DNA of 64,000 nucleotides from Bradyrhizobium sp. CCBAU 53351 (GCF_015291745.1 NZ_CP030059.1:3313501-3377500), one strand, 5' to 3'. Numbered from the stretch's first letter, positions 29,833 to 42,811 are shown. Notes: generated from the sequence alone by a model not told the origin. Numbers and translations are program-made.

Positions 29833-30921
29833 CTATCGTGCTGCCAAGTCCTGCTGAAGGTCCTGCCGGGCGACCTCGCCCGGGGCAGCGCCGGCGGGAT
29901 GTTGGACCGCTGGCTTAGATTGACCAAGCCAGGCGAGCGGATTGGTCAGGAAGCGGGTCAGCGGCTTGATGGTGGGTTTTTCGACCAGCACGTAGACCAT
30001 CCAGGCGATCGCAGCGAGAAACGCGGGAAGGACGAACGCGCGGATCAGCATGTCGCCCGTGGAGTCACGGCCCACATGCGCCCAACGCAGGATCATCATC
30101 CCGACGTCCTGATGGATCAAATAGAGCGGATAGCTGATGACGCCGATGAAGGCGAGGGCGCGACAGGCGCGCGGCAAGACGTGGTCGTAGCGCACGGCAA
30201 GATAGACGGCGGCCGTGCCGGACCACAGCAGCAGCGACCGGTACATCTCGATCGGGACGGACGGCTGCTTGACGTTGAATTTCAGGTGATAGAGCTCGAC
30301 GGAGAATGCCACGAGAATTCCCGCGATCGCCTCGCCAGTGCGTCCCCTGACGAGGGCCGCGACGCTCATGCCGGCGATGAAGAACGGGAAGAAATCGTTG
30401 GAGGTGTAATATTCGGTGCTGGTCGTCAGGGTCCGGAAGATGGTCACTGCACACAGCAATGCCAGCAGGCGATGCTTGAGGCCCAATGCCATCATCAGAA
30501 AGCAGAAGACGTAGAACTGAAATTCGATCTGCAATGACCAATAGGCGCCGTCAGGCAGGTTATAGTTCACCTGCAGGACGTTGAGCGTCGGAAGCGCGAT
30601 CAGCGTGTAGACGTAATGGACCCATTTCAGCCCGCGGCCGGGCTCGACCAACTCGGGCGCGAGAATCTTGAACAGCGTCGTCAGGAAGCCGCAGACGATC
30701 AGCGCGGGCAGCAGGCGGCCAAGCCTCTTGGCGTAGAAATGCCACGCCGTTTGCGACGTCTCGACGCTGAACGCGATGCAATAGCCGCTGATGATGAAGA
30801 ACAGCAGGACGCCGAACGTGCCCCGGTTGAAAGCCTGCATCGGGACGAAGTGGTACAGCAGCACCCAGATGATGGAGATGGCGCGCAGGCAATCGACGCC
30901 GACCGATCGTTCCGATTTCAA
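29833..30921 (-). CDS. Acyltransferase 3 family membrane protein
   Basis: A 362-residue polytopic inner-membrane O-acyltransferase (OafA/ExoZ/NodX type). The signature near the N-terminus is present: GVDCLRAISIIWVLLYHF with the catalytic His, and GTFGVLLFFIISGYCIAFSV. About ten helices follow, ending with LRPLYHQDVGM-like IHQDVGMMIL and SQP-type C-terminal sequence. Such enzymes acetylate or succinylate exopolysaccharide, lipopolysaccharide or Nod factor; the substrate is unknown. The start is set at TTG 30921 because GGAGAGGAGAAAGG precedes it by a few bases; a GTG at 30951 would place this site inside the gene. Divergent from the methyltransferase. Confidence 0.85.
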   Translation of the reverse strand: MKSERSVGVDCLRAISIIWVLLYHFVPMQAFNRGTFGVLLFFIISGYCIAFSVETSQTAWHFYAKRLGRLLPALIVCGFLTTLFKILAPELVEPGRGLKWVHYVYTLIALPTLNVLQVNYNLPDGAYWSLQIEFQFYVFCFLMMALGLKHRLLALLCAVTIFRTLTTSTEYYTSNDFFPFFIAGMSVAALVRGRTGEAIAGILVAFSVELYHLKFNVKQPSVPIEMYRSLLLWSGTAAVYLAVRYDHVLPRACRALAFIGVISYPLYLIHQDVGMMILRWAHVGRDSTGDMLIRAFVLPAFLAAIAWMVYVLVEKPTIKPLTRFLTNPLAWLGQSKPAVQHPAGAAPGEVARQDLQQDLAAR

Positions 30922-31089
30922 CGCCTTTCTCCTCTCCGGGCGACTTAACACAGCGCCTTACGGTTGTGTCAACTTGGCGCGCATCGGGCGGCCGTTCCGG
31001 CGCCCGGCTGAAATCGGCCTTGCGGCGGGCAACGACATGCGGATAAGCCTTTTGGGCAGAACGGGATCGGTACTTTTGCGGAGAGCTTG

Positions 31090-31950
31090 ATGCAACAACC
31101 CAGCGGACACGAGCAGAACGCCGATCAGATCGCCTATTGGAACGGGCCGAGCGGACAACGCTGGGCGGATCGCCACGCGGCCCAGGAGAGCCTGCTCGGC
31201 CCCATCGCCGACGTGCTGATCGACCGCGCCAGGTTGAAGCCCGGCGAGCGTGTTCTCGACGTCGGCTGCGGCTCCGGCGCGACGACGTTTGCGTTCGCGA
31301 AGGCGGTGGCGCCCGACGGTTTTGCGCTCGGCCTCGACGTGTCCGAGCCGATGCTGTCCCAGGCGCGCGCGTTCGCGCCAAAAGGCCTGCCGCTCGATTT
31401 CGTGCTGGCGGACGCGACGGTCCATCCGTTCGAGCCGGCAAGCTTCGATCTGCTCGCCTCGCGCTTCGGCGTGATGTTCTTCGCCGATCCCGTCGCGTCC
31501 TTCACCAATCTCCGCCGTGCGCTGAAGCCGTCAGGACGGCTCACCTTCGCGTGCTGGCGCGAGCCGAAAGAGAATCCGTGGATGATGGCGCCGCTGATGG
31601 CGGTGTACAAACACGTGCCCAAGATGCCGCCGGTCGGGCCGGAGGAGCCGGGTCCGTTCGCCTTCGCCTCGGAGGAGCGCGTGATGCGCATCCTCGAGGG
31701 AGCCGGCTTCACCGCCGTAGCGATGGAGCCGCACAATCTTGCGATGGACGTCGCCATCGGCGGCGGTCTCGATGCCGCGGTGGACGGCGCGCTCCAGATC
31801 GGCCCGGCCAGCCGTGCGCTGCAGGGCCATCCGCCGGAAACCTACGCGGCGGCCAAAGCCTCAATCCGCGACATGCTCACGCCGTTTCTGAAGGGGCAGA
31901 GCGTGGCGTTGCAGGGTGCGATCTGGATCGTGACGGCGAAGGCGGGGTAG
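31090..31950 (+). CDS. Class I SAM-dependent methyltransferase
   Basis: A 286-residue soluble methyltransferase of the UbiE/COQ5-like group. The SAM-binding glycine motif is VLDVGCGSGATTFAFA; motif II lies in LDVSEPMLSQARAFA, and ASRFGVMFFADPVASFTNLRRALKPSGRL is the post-motif III region. The substrate cannot be read from sequence. The ATG at 31090 has GGAGA upstream (TTG at 31087 is an alternative). It is divergent from the acyltransferase, which suggests linked surface or lipid modification, but this is only positional evidence. Confidence 0.8.
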   Translation: MQQPSGHEQNADQIAYWNGPSGQRWADRHAAQESLLGPIADVLIDRARLKPGERVLDVGCGSGATTFAFAKAVAPDGFALGLDVSEPMLSQARAFAPKGLPLDFVLADATVHPFEPASFDLLASRFGVMFFADPVASFTNLRRALKPSGRLTFACWREPKENPWMMAPLMAVYKHVPKMPPVGPEEPGPFAFASEERVMRILEGAGFTAVAMEPHNLAMDVAIGGGLDAAVDGALQIGPASRALQGHPPETYAAAKASIRDMLTPFLKGQSVALQGAIWIVTAKAG

Positions 31951-31984
31951 GGCTGCTTCGCGAGGCTGGTGCAGCAACGGGCCC

Positions 31985-32965
31985 TCACACCACATCATCG
32001 GGGGCCAGTGCACAGCCATTGTCCGGATGCGTCTCGATCTGGAGCGTGGTGTGGCCGATGCGGAAGGATGTCTTCAGGAGCTGCGCCGTCTCCATCAGGA
32101 ATGCGTCGGCGGTGCCGGCGGGCATCACGAGGTGGCAGGTCAGCGCCGTCTCGGTGGTGGAGATCGGCCAGACGTGGAGATCGTGGATGGCGGATACGCC
32201 GGGCCGCGCCAGCAAAAATGCCCTGATCGCGGCAAGGTCCGTCCCTTTGGGCGCGGCCGCCATCGACATGTCGATGGAGCCGCGCAAGAGGCTGGTGGTG
32301 CTCCAGAGGATGGTTAAGCAGATGACGAGGCTGGTGACGGGATCGAGCCAGAGCCAGCCGGTCCAGATGATCAGCGCGGCCGAGACGACGACGCCGAGCG
32401 ATACCGCGGCGTCAGCAGCCATGTGCAGACAGGCGCCCTCGATATTGATGTCGTCCTTGCGCCCGCGCGCGAACAGCATCGCGGTGAAGCCGTTGATGAG
32501 GATGCCGATGCCGGCGACCACCATCACGGTGACGCCTGCGACCGGCTCCGGCTGGCGCAGGCGCAGGATCGCCTCCCAGCCGATGGCACCGGTCGCGACC
32601 AGCAGGAACACCGCGTTGGCCAGCGCCGCCAGGATGGTGGAGGCGCGAAAACCGTAGGTGAAGCGGCCGCTCGGCGCGCGCTGCGCCGCGATCGAGGCGC
32701 CCCAGGCCACGACCAGGCCGAGCACGTCGGACAAATTATGGCCGGCATCGGCAAGTAGGGCGGTGGAGTTGCCGAGATAGCCGTAAATTGCCTCGGCCAC
32801 GACCAGCGCGGTGTTGAGCGTGATGCCGACCGCGAACGCCTTGCCGAAATTGGCGGGGGCATGGACATGTGCGTGGCCGTGCCCATGACCATGGTCGTGG
32901 CCATGATCATGCGAATGGCCGGCATGATCATGGTGATGATGACCGTGATGGTCGTGGCCGCCCAA
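31985..32965 (-). CDS. CDF-family cation efflux protein with His-rich N-terminus (CzcD/DmeF-like)
   Basis: A 326-residue inner-membrane exporter of divalent metal ions (Zn, Co, Ni, Cd range). The first 38 residues hold about 17 His in HDHHGHHHHDHAGHSHDHG-type repeats, a cytosolic metal-chelating tail. Six helices follow, with the two HxxxD metal sites ADAGHNLSD and HMAADAAV (site A of the CDF family); the cytosolic C-terminal domain has VSAIHDLHVW. The start codon is TTG at 32965, two bases past the czcA stop, with GGGGAG in the right place; no other in-frame Met exists before the membrane part. Last gene of the metal efflux operon. Confidence 0.9.
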   Translation of the reverse strand: MGGHDHHGHHHHDHAGHSHDHGHDHGHGHGHAHVHAPANFGKAFAVGITLNTALVVAEAIYGYLGNSTALLADAGHNLSDVLGLVVAWGASIAAQRAPSGRFTYGFRASTILAALANAVFLLVATGAIGWEAILRLRQPEPVAGVTVMVVAGIGILINGFTAMLFARGRKDDINIEGACLHMAADAAVSLGVVVSAALIIWTGWLWLDPVTSLVICLTILWSTTSLLRGSIDMSMAAAPKGTDLAAIRAFLLARPGVSAIHDLHVWPISTTETALTCHLVMPAGTADAFLMETAQLLKTSFRIGHTTLQIETHPDNGCALAPDDVV

Positions 32966-32967
32966 TT

Positions 32968-37152
<4,185 letters not shown>

Positions 37153-37156
<4 letters not shown>

Positions 37157-38427
37157 CGTGCGCTCTCCCGCGCCAGCGTGAAGGGATTGCCGACGAGGCC
37201 TTCGATGGTCGCAACGCCGGCATGGAAATTCTGCAGGGCCTCCTGCTCGCGCAACCGCGCCTGGGTGACGCTGGCCTGGGCATCGAGCACCTCGAGCAGA
37301 GTGAAGCGGCCCTGGCCGTAGCCTTGCGAGATGGCCTCGGACGCCTCGACGGCCTTGGGGATCGCGGTCTCACGCAGCACCGCGAGCTCGCGCAGCGATC
37401 CCTGCAGGGAGTCGTAGGCGCGGCCGGCAATCACAATCAGCGTGTTGCGGTTGGCATCGCGCTCGGCTTTGGTCTTGGCGAGGCTTTCCTGCGCCGAGAG
37501 GATATTGCCCTGGTTCTGGTCGAACACGGGGATCGGCACCGAGACGGTGAGGCGCGCCGCGTCGTCATTGGTCTCGTTGAAATGGCGCCAGCCGGCCGCG
37601 ATCCGCACGTCCGGATAGGGCTTGAGCCGCGCCAGCAGCAGCTCGGCATTGCGCTGGGCAAAGACCGCGGTCCAGCGCACCAGCTGCGGATTGGCGTCGA
37701 TGGCGGCGACGACGGACTGGAACGTCGGCGGCTTGCCCATGGTGTCGAGCCGGCCGGAGACCTCGCCGAATTTCGCGGACGGATCGCCCATCAGCACGGC
37801 CAGCTCGCGCCGGGCGCTCGCCAGGGTCGCCTTGAAGCGTTCGCGGTCGGCCTTCACCAGGGCGGAGGCGACCTCGGCGCGGCCGGTCTCGGCCGGGGAG
37901 GAGGCGCCGGCCTCGACGCGGCGGCGCAAGAGCGGCGTCAGGCGGTCGATGGCGGTGATCTGCTCATCGAGGATCTGGATGCGGCGCTGCGCGCCGAGCA
38001 CACTGAGGAAGGCGATCGCGGTCTCCGACAGCACCTCCAGCCTGACGGCCTTGCGCTGGATCGCGGCGACTTCGACACCGGCCGCTCCGGCCGCGATCCG
38101 CGCGTCGCGCTTGCCGAACAGCTCGAAGGCCTGGCTGATCTGGAGGGTGGTCTCGGCCGATCGCGTCCCGCGATATTTGCCGGAGCCGAATGAATCGTCC
38201 TGCTCGTAGGTCAGTTCCGGATTGAGCAGCGCGCCGGCCTGGATACGCTGGCCCGTGGCGATGCCGACATCGCGTTCCGCCGCCGTCAGGCGCGGGCTCG
38301 CGGCCAGCGCGCGCGACAGCGCGCTTCGCATCGTCAAAGTCTGGGCGTGCGACGGTGCAAGCGCCGATCCTGCAATCAGACACGCCGCCGCGCACGCCAG
38401 GCGCGCGGCCATTCCCCTGCGAAACAT
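37153..38427 (-). CDS. czcC: Outer-membrane efflux channel, TolC family (CzcC)
   Basis: A 424-residue outer-membrane trimeric channel. After a signal peptide (ACAAACLIAGSALAPSHA) two repeated OEP halves are present: the QISQAFELFGKRDARIAAG helix region and SVPIPVFDQNQGNILSAQESLAKT, the latter a standard TolC-family motif. It supplies the exit duct for the CzcBA pump. The gene starts the coupled C-B-A-CDF series; the small His-rich protein gene lies 55 bases upstream on the same strand. Confidence 0.92.
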
Positions 38428-38482
38428 GAAATCGACCTGTGAAGGATGAACCTAATGGGCGCGGAACGCCCGACCAATCCGT

Positions 38483-38914
38483 TCAGGCAATATGCTTGGG
38501 AGGGGGAGAGTCGGTATCGGTGATGATTCCGGCGAGCCGGGAGGCATGTTGCGGGTGCGTTGCCGGCACCGGCGCGACCGACACGGCCGATGGCGCCGGC
38601 TGCGTGACCGTCAGCGAGAAGCAGCCATGGCAATGATGCCCGCCGATGGCCTTGTGATCGCCATGGCCCGTGGTGCCGTCGACGACGGCGGCGATCTCCG
38701 AGCCACCGCCGGGCGTGGTGACGTCGATATCGTGCGATCCGTGCAGCGCGCCCGCGAGCAGATAGATGACCGCGATCAGCACAGACAGCAGCCCGCGCCA
38801 ATTGCGCGGACGGCATGTTCCGGAAAGCTGGCGGTTCGCAGGCACGACGTCACTTCTGGTTGCGGTCGATGTTCGGCCTAGCATGGCGGCAGGAACAGTG
38901 TCGACCCGCAACAT
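38483..38914 (-). CDS. Small His-rich membrane protein at head of metal efflux operon
   Basis: A 143-residue protein without a recognised family. One predicted helix (GLLSVLIAVIYLLAGALHG) is followed by an extracytoplasmic segment rich in His: DIDV, TGHGDHKAIGGHHCHGCFSL, so HxH and HCHGC can bind metal; a Pro/Ala-rich tail ends in PPPKHIA. Leading the czcCBA-CDF operon, it is comparable in position to CzcI/CnrY-like small periplasmic metal proteins, but no homology is claimed. The ATG at 38914 is assumed; 38884 is an alternative ten residues later. Function is inferred only from composition and context. Confidence 0.6.
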   Translation of the reverse strand: MLRVDTVPAAMLGRTSTATRSDVVPANRQLSGTCRPRNWRGLLSVLIAVIYLLAGALHGSHDIDVTTPGGGSEIAAVVDGTTGHGDHKAIGGHHCHGCFSLTVTQPAPSAVSVAPVPATHPQHASRLAGIITDTDSPPPKHIA

Positions 38915-39326
38915 TGTTACGTCCGGGGAACAATTGCCGCAGCAGCGCGGCCGGCGCGATCACTCACTGGCGGGCGATAATGCGTCGGTGCGAGGCAGTG
39001 GTTTCAATGATGGCAGTGCGGATCGGTTCGGCAACGTGTCTGCCATGGTCGGCCTTTACGGTTAAGGTGGCGCGACTGCTCTCCATCGCCCGCTCCAGCC
39101 ATTTGATGGCTTCATAAGACGGGCGAGGGGAGAGATTGCCCCATCGCAAACGCGAAGGCCCCAGCCGGCAACTGACCGGCTGAGGCCTTGTGCTCACAAT
39201 CTCATCCTTCGGACTCGAACAATCAACGCGCATCCGGCCGGTTCGTTCCGCAACGGATGCCGAATTTAGGAACGTTCCTCCTGTCTTCTGATTAGCGAGC
39301 AGAAACGTGTTGAGGAGGATGGGACT
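38915..39326. other. Intergenic gap with one hairpin and a candidate promoter
   Basis: A 412-base gap between the divergent metal efflux operon and the 24-residue peptide. It holds a strong hairpin at 39155-39189 (AAGGCC and CCAGCCGG pairing with CCGGCTG and AGGCCTT) without a T run, and the candidate stress promoter at 39269-39293 below. No convincing ORF lies within. Confidence 0.45.
39269..39293 (+). promoter_or_regulatory. Candidate general-stress (EcfG-type) promoter
   Basis: GGAAC at 39269-39273 is an exact EcfG -35 element and lies in a 12-bp palindrome AGGAACGTTCCT. The -10 position 16 bases on is GATT, only half matching CGTT. The distance to the small ORF is right, but the call is weak. 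Confidence 0.3.
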
Positions 39327-39401
39327 ATGGACGGACTGATTTACCTGATCGGCTTGATCGTCGTGATCATGGCGGTGCTGTCGTTCTTCGGCCTGCGCTG
39401 A
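39327..39401 (+). CDS. 24-residue membrane peptide
   Basis: An open frame encodes MDGLIYLIGLIVVIMAVLSF plus FGLR, a single membrane helix with a basic C-terminus. A strong GAGGAGG ribosome binding site starts 15 bases upstream, the hydrophobic content is continuous from the third residue, and the next gene begins ten bases after the stop. This small-peptide/membrane-protein pair is the sort of arrangement often missed in annotation. Function unknown; it might act on, or with, the 295-residue neighbour. Direct evidence for translation is lacking. Confidence 0.6.
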   Translation: MDGLIYLIGLIVVIMAVLSFFGLR

Positions 39402-39411
39402 GAGGACGACA

Positions 39412-40299
39412 ATGGAAACGCTCGTACGGGAAGACATGATGGAGGGCGGCGTGACGGCCGCCGATGGACGCCGGGCCATCCAGTGGAGCTCGGTGTTCGC
39501 AGGCGCTCTCGCCGCTGGCGCAATGTCGTTCATCCTAATCGGCTTTGGCGTCGCGGTTGGCCTCGGAGTCAGCTCGGCCTCGCCGACCTGGCGCGATGCC
39601 TCGGCGGCGCTGGCGCTGCTGTCCGGGCTGTACCTGATCATCCAGGCGATCATCAGCTTCGGCTTCGGCGGCTACATCGCCGGACGGACGACGCGACCGG
39701 CGCCCGCGCTGGCGACGATCGAAGATGACGGCGAGCGGCGGGACGGCCTGCACGGGCTGACCGCCTGGGCCTTGGCCGTGCTGGCCGGCGCGGCTCTGCT
39801 CGCGCTGCTGGGCGCTGCCGCGATCGACCGTTCGCCGATGCGCAGCTCAGCCAGCAATACGTCCGCAGCCGAGCCTCTGCTAAGCTATGAGCTGGACAGG
39901 CTGTTCCGCGCACCTCGCCGCGCGCCGAACATCGATCTGAGGGAAGCGCGTGCTGAGGCCGGACGCATTCTGATGACGTCGTCCAGCCACAGCGGCGTCA
40001 GCACCGATGACCGGACCTATCTGGTGCAGCAGGTTGCTGGTCTGACGGGGCTGCAGGCCCCCGACGCCGAACGGCGCGTCGATGCGCTGATTGCGGATTC
40101 AAAGACCGCCATCAACCGTGCGCGGCGCAACTCGATCATCGTGGCGTTCTCGGTCGCAGCCGCGACCCTGATCGGCGCCGCGGTGGCGTGGGCTGCGGCG
40201 GTGGCCGGCGGACGACACCGCGACGGTGAGCCATTGCCGAACTGGATGGCGAGCTCGAACCGCTTCCATCGCAATCCGCGCGCGATGCCGGTGCCATAA
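39412..40299 (+). CDS. Membrane protein of unknown function, paired with small peptide
   Basis: A 295-residue inner-membrane protein. Four hydrophobic segments are seen: FAGALAAGAMSFILIGFGVAV, SAALALLSGLYLIIQAIISFGF, LAVLAGAALLALLGAAA, and a C-terminal AFSVAAATLIGAAVAWAAAVAGG. Between helices three and four lies a soluble part of about 130 residues (Arg-rich, with AEAGRILMTSSS and DRTYLVQQVAGLTGL). No family recognised. It starts at 39412, ten bases after the 24-residue peptide, with GAGGACG before the ATG, so co-translation is likely. Regulation by the general stress sigma factor is a hypothesis. Confidence 0.65.
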   Translation: METLVREDMMEGGVTAADGRRAIQWSSVFAGALAAGAMSFILIGFGVAVGLGVSSASPTWRDASAALALLSGLYLIIQAIISFGFGGYIAGRTTRPAPALATIEDDGERRDGLHGLTAWALAVLAGAALLALLGAAAIDRSPMRSSASNTSAAEPLLSYELDRLFRAPRRAPNIDLREARAEAGRILMTSSSHSGVSTDDRTYLVQQVAGLTGLQAPDAERRVDALIADSKTAINRARRNSIIVAFSVAAATLIGAAVAWAAAVAGGRHRDGEPLPNWMASSNRFHRNPRAMPVP

Positions 40300-40307
40300 A
40301 TTCTAAA

Positions 40308-40337
40308 CATATGGCCGGGCGCAAGCCCGGCCATATG
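40308..40337 (-). terminator. Perfect 13-bp inverted repeat, probable pepT terminator
   Basis: CATATGGCCGGGC-GCAA-GCCCGGCCATATG is a perfect 13-bp inverted repeat. It lies between convergent genes; on the minus strand it is followed by TTTAGAATTT, so it probably ends the pepT transcript and possibly the plus-strand one. Confidence 0.6.
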
Positions 40338-40354
40338 CGCGCCTGTAAGACACG

Positions 40355-41605
40355 TCAGGCCTTCTCTTCCCAGATCATCGCCAGATGGACGATGGTCTGC
40401 ACCGCCTTTTCCATGTCCTGCCGGCTGACCCATTCCAGCCGGGAGTGAAAGGCGTGCTCCCCGGCAAAGATGTTGGGGCAGGGCAGGCCCATGAATGACA
40501 GGCGCGAGCCGTCGGTGCCGCCACGGATCGCGGTGCGCATCGGGCGCAGGCCGGCACGGCGGATCGCCTCGATGGCGTATTCGAGTACGTGCGGGTGACG
40601 GTCGATCACCTGCTTCATGTTGCGGTATTGCTCGCGGACTTCGAGCTTGTAGGTCGAGCGCGGATAGTCCTTCATCACGTCCTTGACGATGGTCTCGAGC
40701 AGATCCTCTTTCTCCTTCAGCCCTTCCTCGGTGAAGTCGCGGACGATGAAGGACAGCGTCGCCTGCTCCAGCGCACCCTCGATGCCGATCGGATGCAGAA
40801 AGCCCTGCTTGCCCGAAGTGGTCTCCGGCGAGCAGCCTTCTTTGGGCAGCCGCTCGACGATGGCAGCCGCGATCTTGATCGCGTGCTCCATCTTGCCCTT
40901 GGCATAGCCGGGATGAGCGCTGACGCCTGATATGGTGATGGTGGCGCCGTCGGCCGAGAAAGTCTCGTCCTCGACGCAGCCGGCGCTTTCACCGTCCATG
41001 GTGTAGGCGAAATCGGCCCCCAGCTTCTTCAGGTCGACATTGTCGACGCCGCGGCCGATCTCCTCGTCCGGCGTGAACAGGATCTTGATGGTGCCGTGCT
41101 TGACGTCGGGATTGTTGATGAAGAACTGCGCGGCATCCATGATCTCGGCGACCCCGGCCTTGTTGTCGGCGCCCAAGAGCGTCGTGCCGTCGGTGGTGAT
41201 GATGTCGTTGCCGATCTGGTTCTTCAGCGCCGGATGTTCCGTGAAGCGGATCACCTGGCTGGTGTCGCCCGGCAGGGCGATGTCGCCGCCGCGATAGTTC
41301 TTCAGAACTTGCGGCTTCACGTCCTTGCCGGTCACGTCGGGCGAGGTGTCCATGTGCGAGCAGAAGCAGATCACCGGCACCTTCTTGTCGGTGTTCGCCG
41401 GGATCGTTCCATAGACGTAGCCGTATTCGTCCAGATGCGCGTCGGCGACGCCCATGGCCTTGAGCTCGGCCGCGAGGACGCGGCCGAGCTCCTTCTGCTT
41501 CTCGGTCGAGGGCGAGCGCGGGGAGGCCGGATCGGACTGGGTGTCGATGGTGACGTAGCGCAGGAAGCGCTCGGTCACGGTATGCGAAAAGGTGAGGGAG
41601 GACAT
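40355..41605 (-). CDS. pepT: Peptidase T (tripeptidase)
   Basis: A 416-residue cytosolic zinc aminotripeptidase of family M20B. The zinc ligand motif CFCSHMDTSPDVTG and the catalytic TDGTTLLGADNKAGVAEIMDAA, FTPDEEIGRGVD with the catalytic Glu and DGESAGCVEDETF are present, followed by HPGYAKGKM in the dimerisation lid and PIRGGTDGSRLSFMGLPCPN near the C-terminus (RGGTDG is a family hallmark). Length fits the family. It stands alone; its terminator is the perfect repeat at 40308. Confidence 0.97.
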   Translation of the reverse strand: MSSLTFSHTVTERFLRYVTIDTQSDPASPRSPSTEKQKELGRVLAAELKAMGVADAHLDEYGYVYGTIPANTDKKVPVICFCSHMDTSPDVTGKDVKPQVLKNYRGGDIALPGDTSQVIRFTEHPALKNQIGNDIITTDGTTLLGADNKAGVAEIMDAAQFFINNPDVKHGTIKILFTPDEEIGRGVDNVDLKKLGADFAYTMDGESAGCVEDETFSADGATITISGVSAHPGYAKGKMEHAIKIAAAIVERLPKEGCSPETTSGKQGFLHPIGIEGALEQATLSFIVRDFTEEGLKEKEDLLETIVKDVMKDYPRSTYKLEVREQYRNMKQVIDRHPHVLEYAIEAIRRAGLRPMRTAIRGGTDGSRLSFMGLPCPNIFAGEHAFHSRLEWVSRQDMEKAVQTIVHLAMIWEEKA

Positions 41606-41707
41606 TTCTGGTCAAACCGCCGGGTCAGGGGAAGAGAGGCGGTATACCAGAAAGCGGGCCGCGTTGCGGCCGGAACGAGATGAGATCAGGCCTAACGAAA
41701 CGTTGCC

Positions 41708-42052
41708 TCAGATCGCCTCTTTCAGTTCCTTCACGGGGCGGAAGGTGACCTTCTTGCTGGCCTTGATGTGGATCGGCTCGCCGGTGGCGGGATTGCGCCC
41801 GGTGCGGGCGGCGCGCTTGCGGACCTGGAGGATGCCGAGCCCGACGATGCGGACGCGGTCGCCCTTCTTCAGGTGCTTGGCGATCAAATCGACCATGTCG
41901 GTCAGGACCGCCTCGGCGTGCTTTTTCGACAGGTCCTGGCTCTCGGCGATATCGGCGGCGAGATGCTTGAGCGTGATGGTGGCGGGAGCGGCGGCCTTTT
42001 TCGCCGAATCCTTCTTAGCCAAATCCTTCTTAGCCAAATCCTTCTTAGCCAT
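41708..42052 (-). CDS. HU/IHF-family DNA-binding protein with lysine-rich N-terminal extension
   Basis: A 114-residue histone-like protein. The N-terminal 25 residues are Lys/Ala-rich (MAKKDLAKKDLAKKDSAKKAA), built by 15-base tandem repeats. The HU core follows: TLKHLAADIAESQDLSKKHAEAVLTDMV, the RIVGLGILQVRKRAARTGRNPATGEPI arm that enters the DNA minor groove, and IKASKKVTFRPVKELK. It is the HU form with a histone-H1-like tail. The start at 42052 is preferred over 42067 as the tail repeats begin at Met-Ala-Lys-Lys. Single gene. Confidence 0.9.
   Translation of the reverse strand: MAKKDLAKKDLAKKDSAKKAAAPATITLKHLAADIAESQDLSKKHAEAVLTDMVDLIAKHLKKGDRVRIVGLGILQVRKRAARTGRNPATGEPIHIKASKKVTFRPVKELKEAI
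42011..42050. repeat. 15-base tandem repeat encoding Lys-Lys-Asp-Leu-Ala
   Basis: Two perfect copies of CTTCTTAGCCAAATC (42011-42025, 42026-42040) plus a partial third to the start codon (42041-42050), and a degenerate copy before (CCTTCTTAG type). It makes the lysine-rich tail of the HU-like protein and could change length by slippage. Confidence 0.85.
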
Positions 42053-42239
42053 GACTGGCCTCCTCAATGACAGGGAAGCCCCGGAAAAACCGGAAAACGT
42101 ATGGGGATCCCTCTAAGTCCTGGAAGGCGTAGACGATTCGGGCACGGGCTGACTATGGCCAGAGGTTCCCGGCCTTTGCGGGCAAAGCCGCGAAAGGGGG
42201 CGAAAGGTTTGAGGTAACACTATGAAGGGATTGCCAAAA

Positions 42240-42316
<77 letters not shown>

Positions 42317-42423
42317 GTGGTTCGCTCGATGCGCGCGGAACGAGGGGGGAATTAAAGGCGGGGCTGGGTGAAGTCAAGGACGTTGCGCTTCGCCGGTGCA
42401 TCTCCGCTTAAGCATTGCTCTGG

Positions 42424-42454
42424 AAAACGAAAAAGGCCGCCCGAAGGCGGCCAT
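42424..42454 (-). terminator. Rho-independent terminator of the 67-residue gene
   Basis: On the minus strand GGCCGCC-TTCG-GGCGGCC followed by TTTTTCGTTTTCC. It lies directly after the stop of the small membrane gene (42478). Confidence 0.85.
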
Positions 42455-42477
42455 GGGTCAGCCCGGAAGAGGGCGTA

Positions 42478-42681
42478 TCAGCGAATCTCCGAGGTCCCGG
42501 CGCTCGTCACCACCACCGGCTTGCCGGCTTTGATCACGTGGGTGGACTGAGCGGTCTGGCTATAATCGGCATTGGTACGGGCTGCGATCCCGAAGCCGGC
42601 CACCATGATGCCGGCCACCAGCGCCACCACCACGATCTTCAGGTGGGTCGCACGATCAGCAGAGTGAATTGAGTGGTTCAT
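42478..42681 (-). CDS. Small membrane protein of unknown function (67 residues)
   Basis: A 67-residue protein with a soluble start (MNHSIHSADRATHLK), one helix (IVVVALVAGIMVAGFGIAA), then RTNADYSQTAQSTHVIKAGKPVVVTS. Position and shape are typical of small Bradyrhizobium proteins with the C-terminal half outside. GGGAGG before the ATG at 42681 supports this start; a longer in-frame reading to 42933 has no such site. A strong terminator follows. Function unknown. Confidence 0.65.
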   Translation of the reverse strand: MNHSIHSADRATHLKIVVVALVAGIMVAGFGIAARTNADYSQTAQSTHVIKAGKPVVVTSAGTSEIR

Positions 42682-42811
42682 CTGAGCCTCCCGACGGGCT
42701 TTGCCGCCGTCTATGGCTCCTGTCTTAAAGACCGTCTGTTTCCGGATGGTTTCGCGGGTTCCGCAAAATGGTTTCATTAATGCGTTCGCCAGGCTTGCGG
42801 TGGATAAGGTC

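Noticed and set aside
42731..42762. EcfG-type promoter before the 67-residue gene
   Set aside because: GGAAC is present on the minus strand, but nothing resembling CGTT follows at 16-17 bases.
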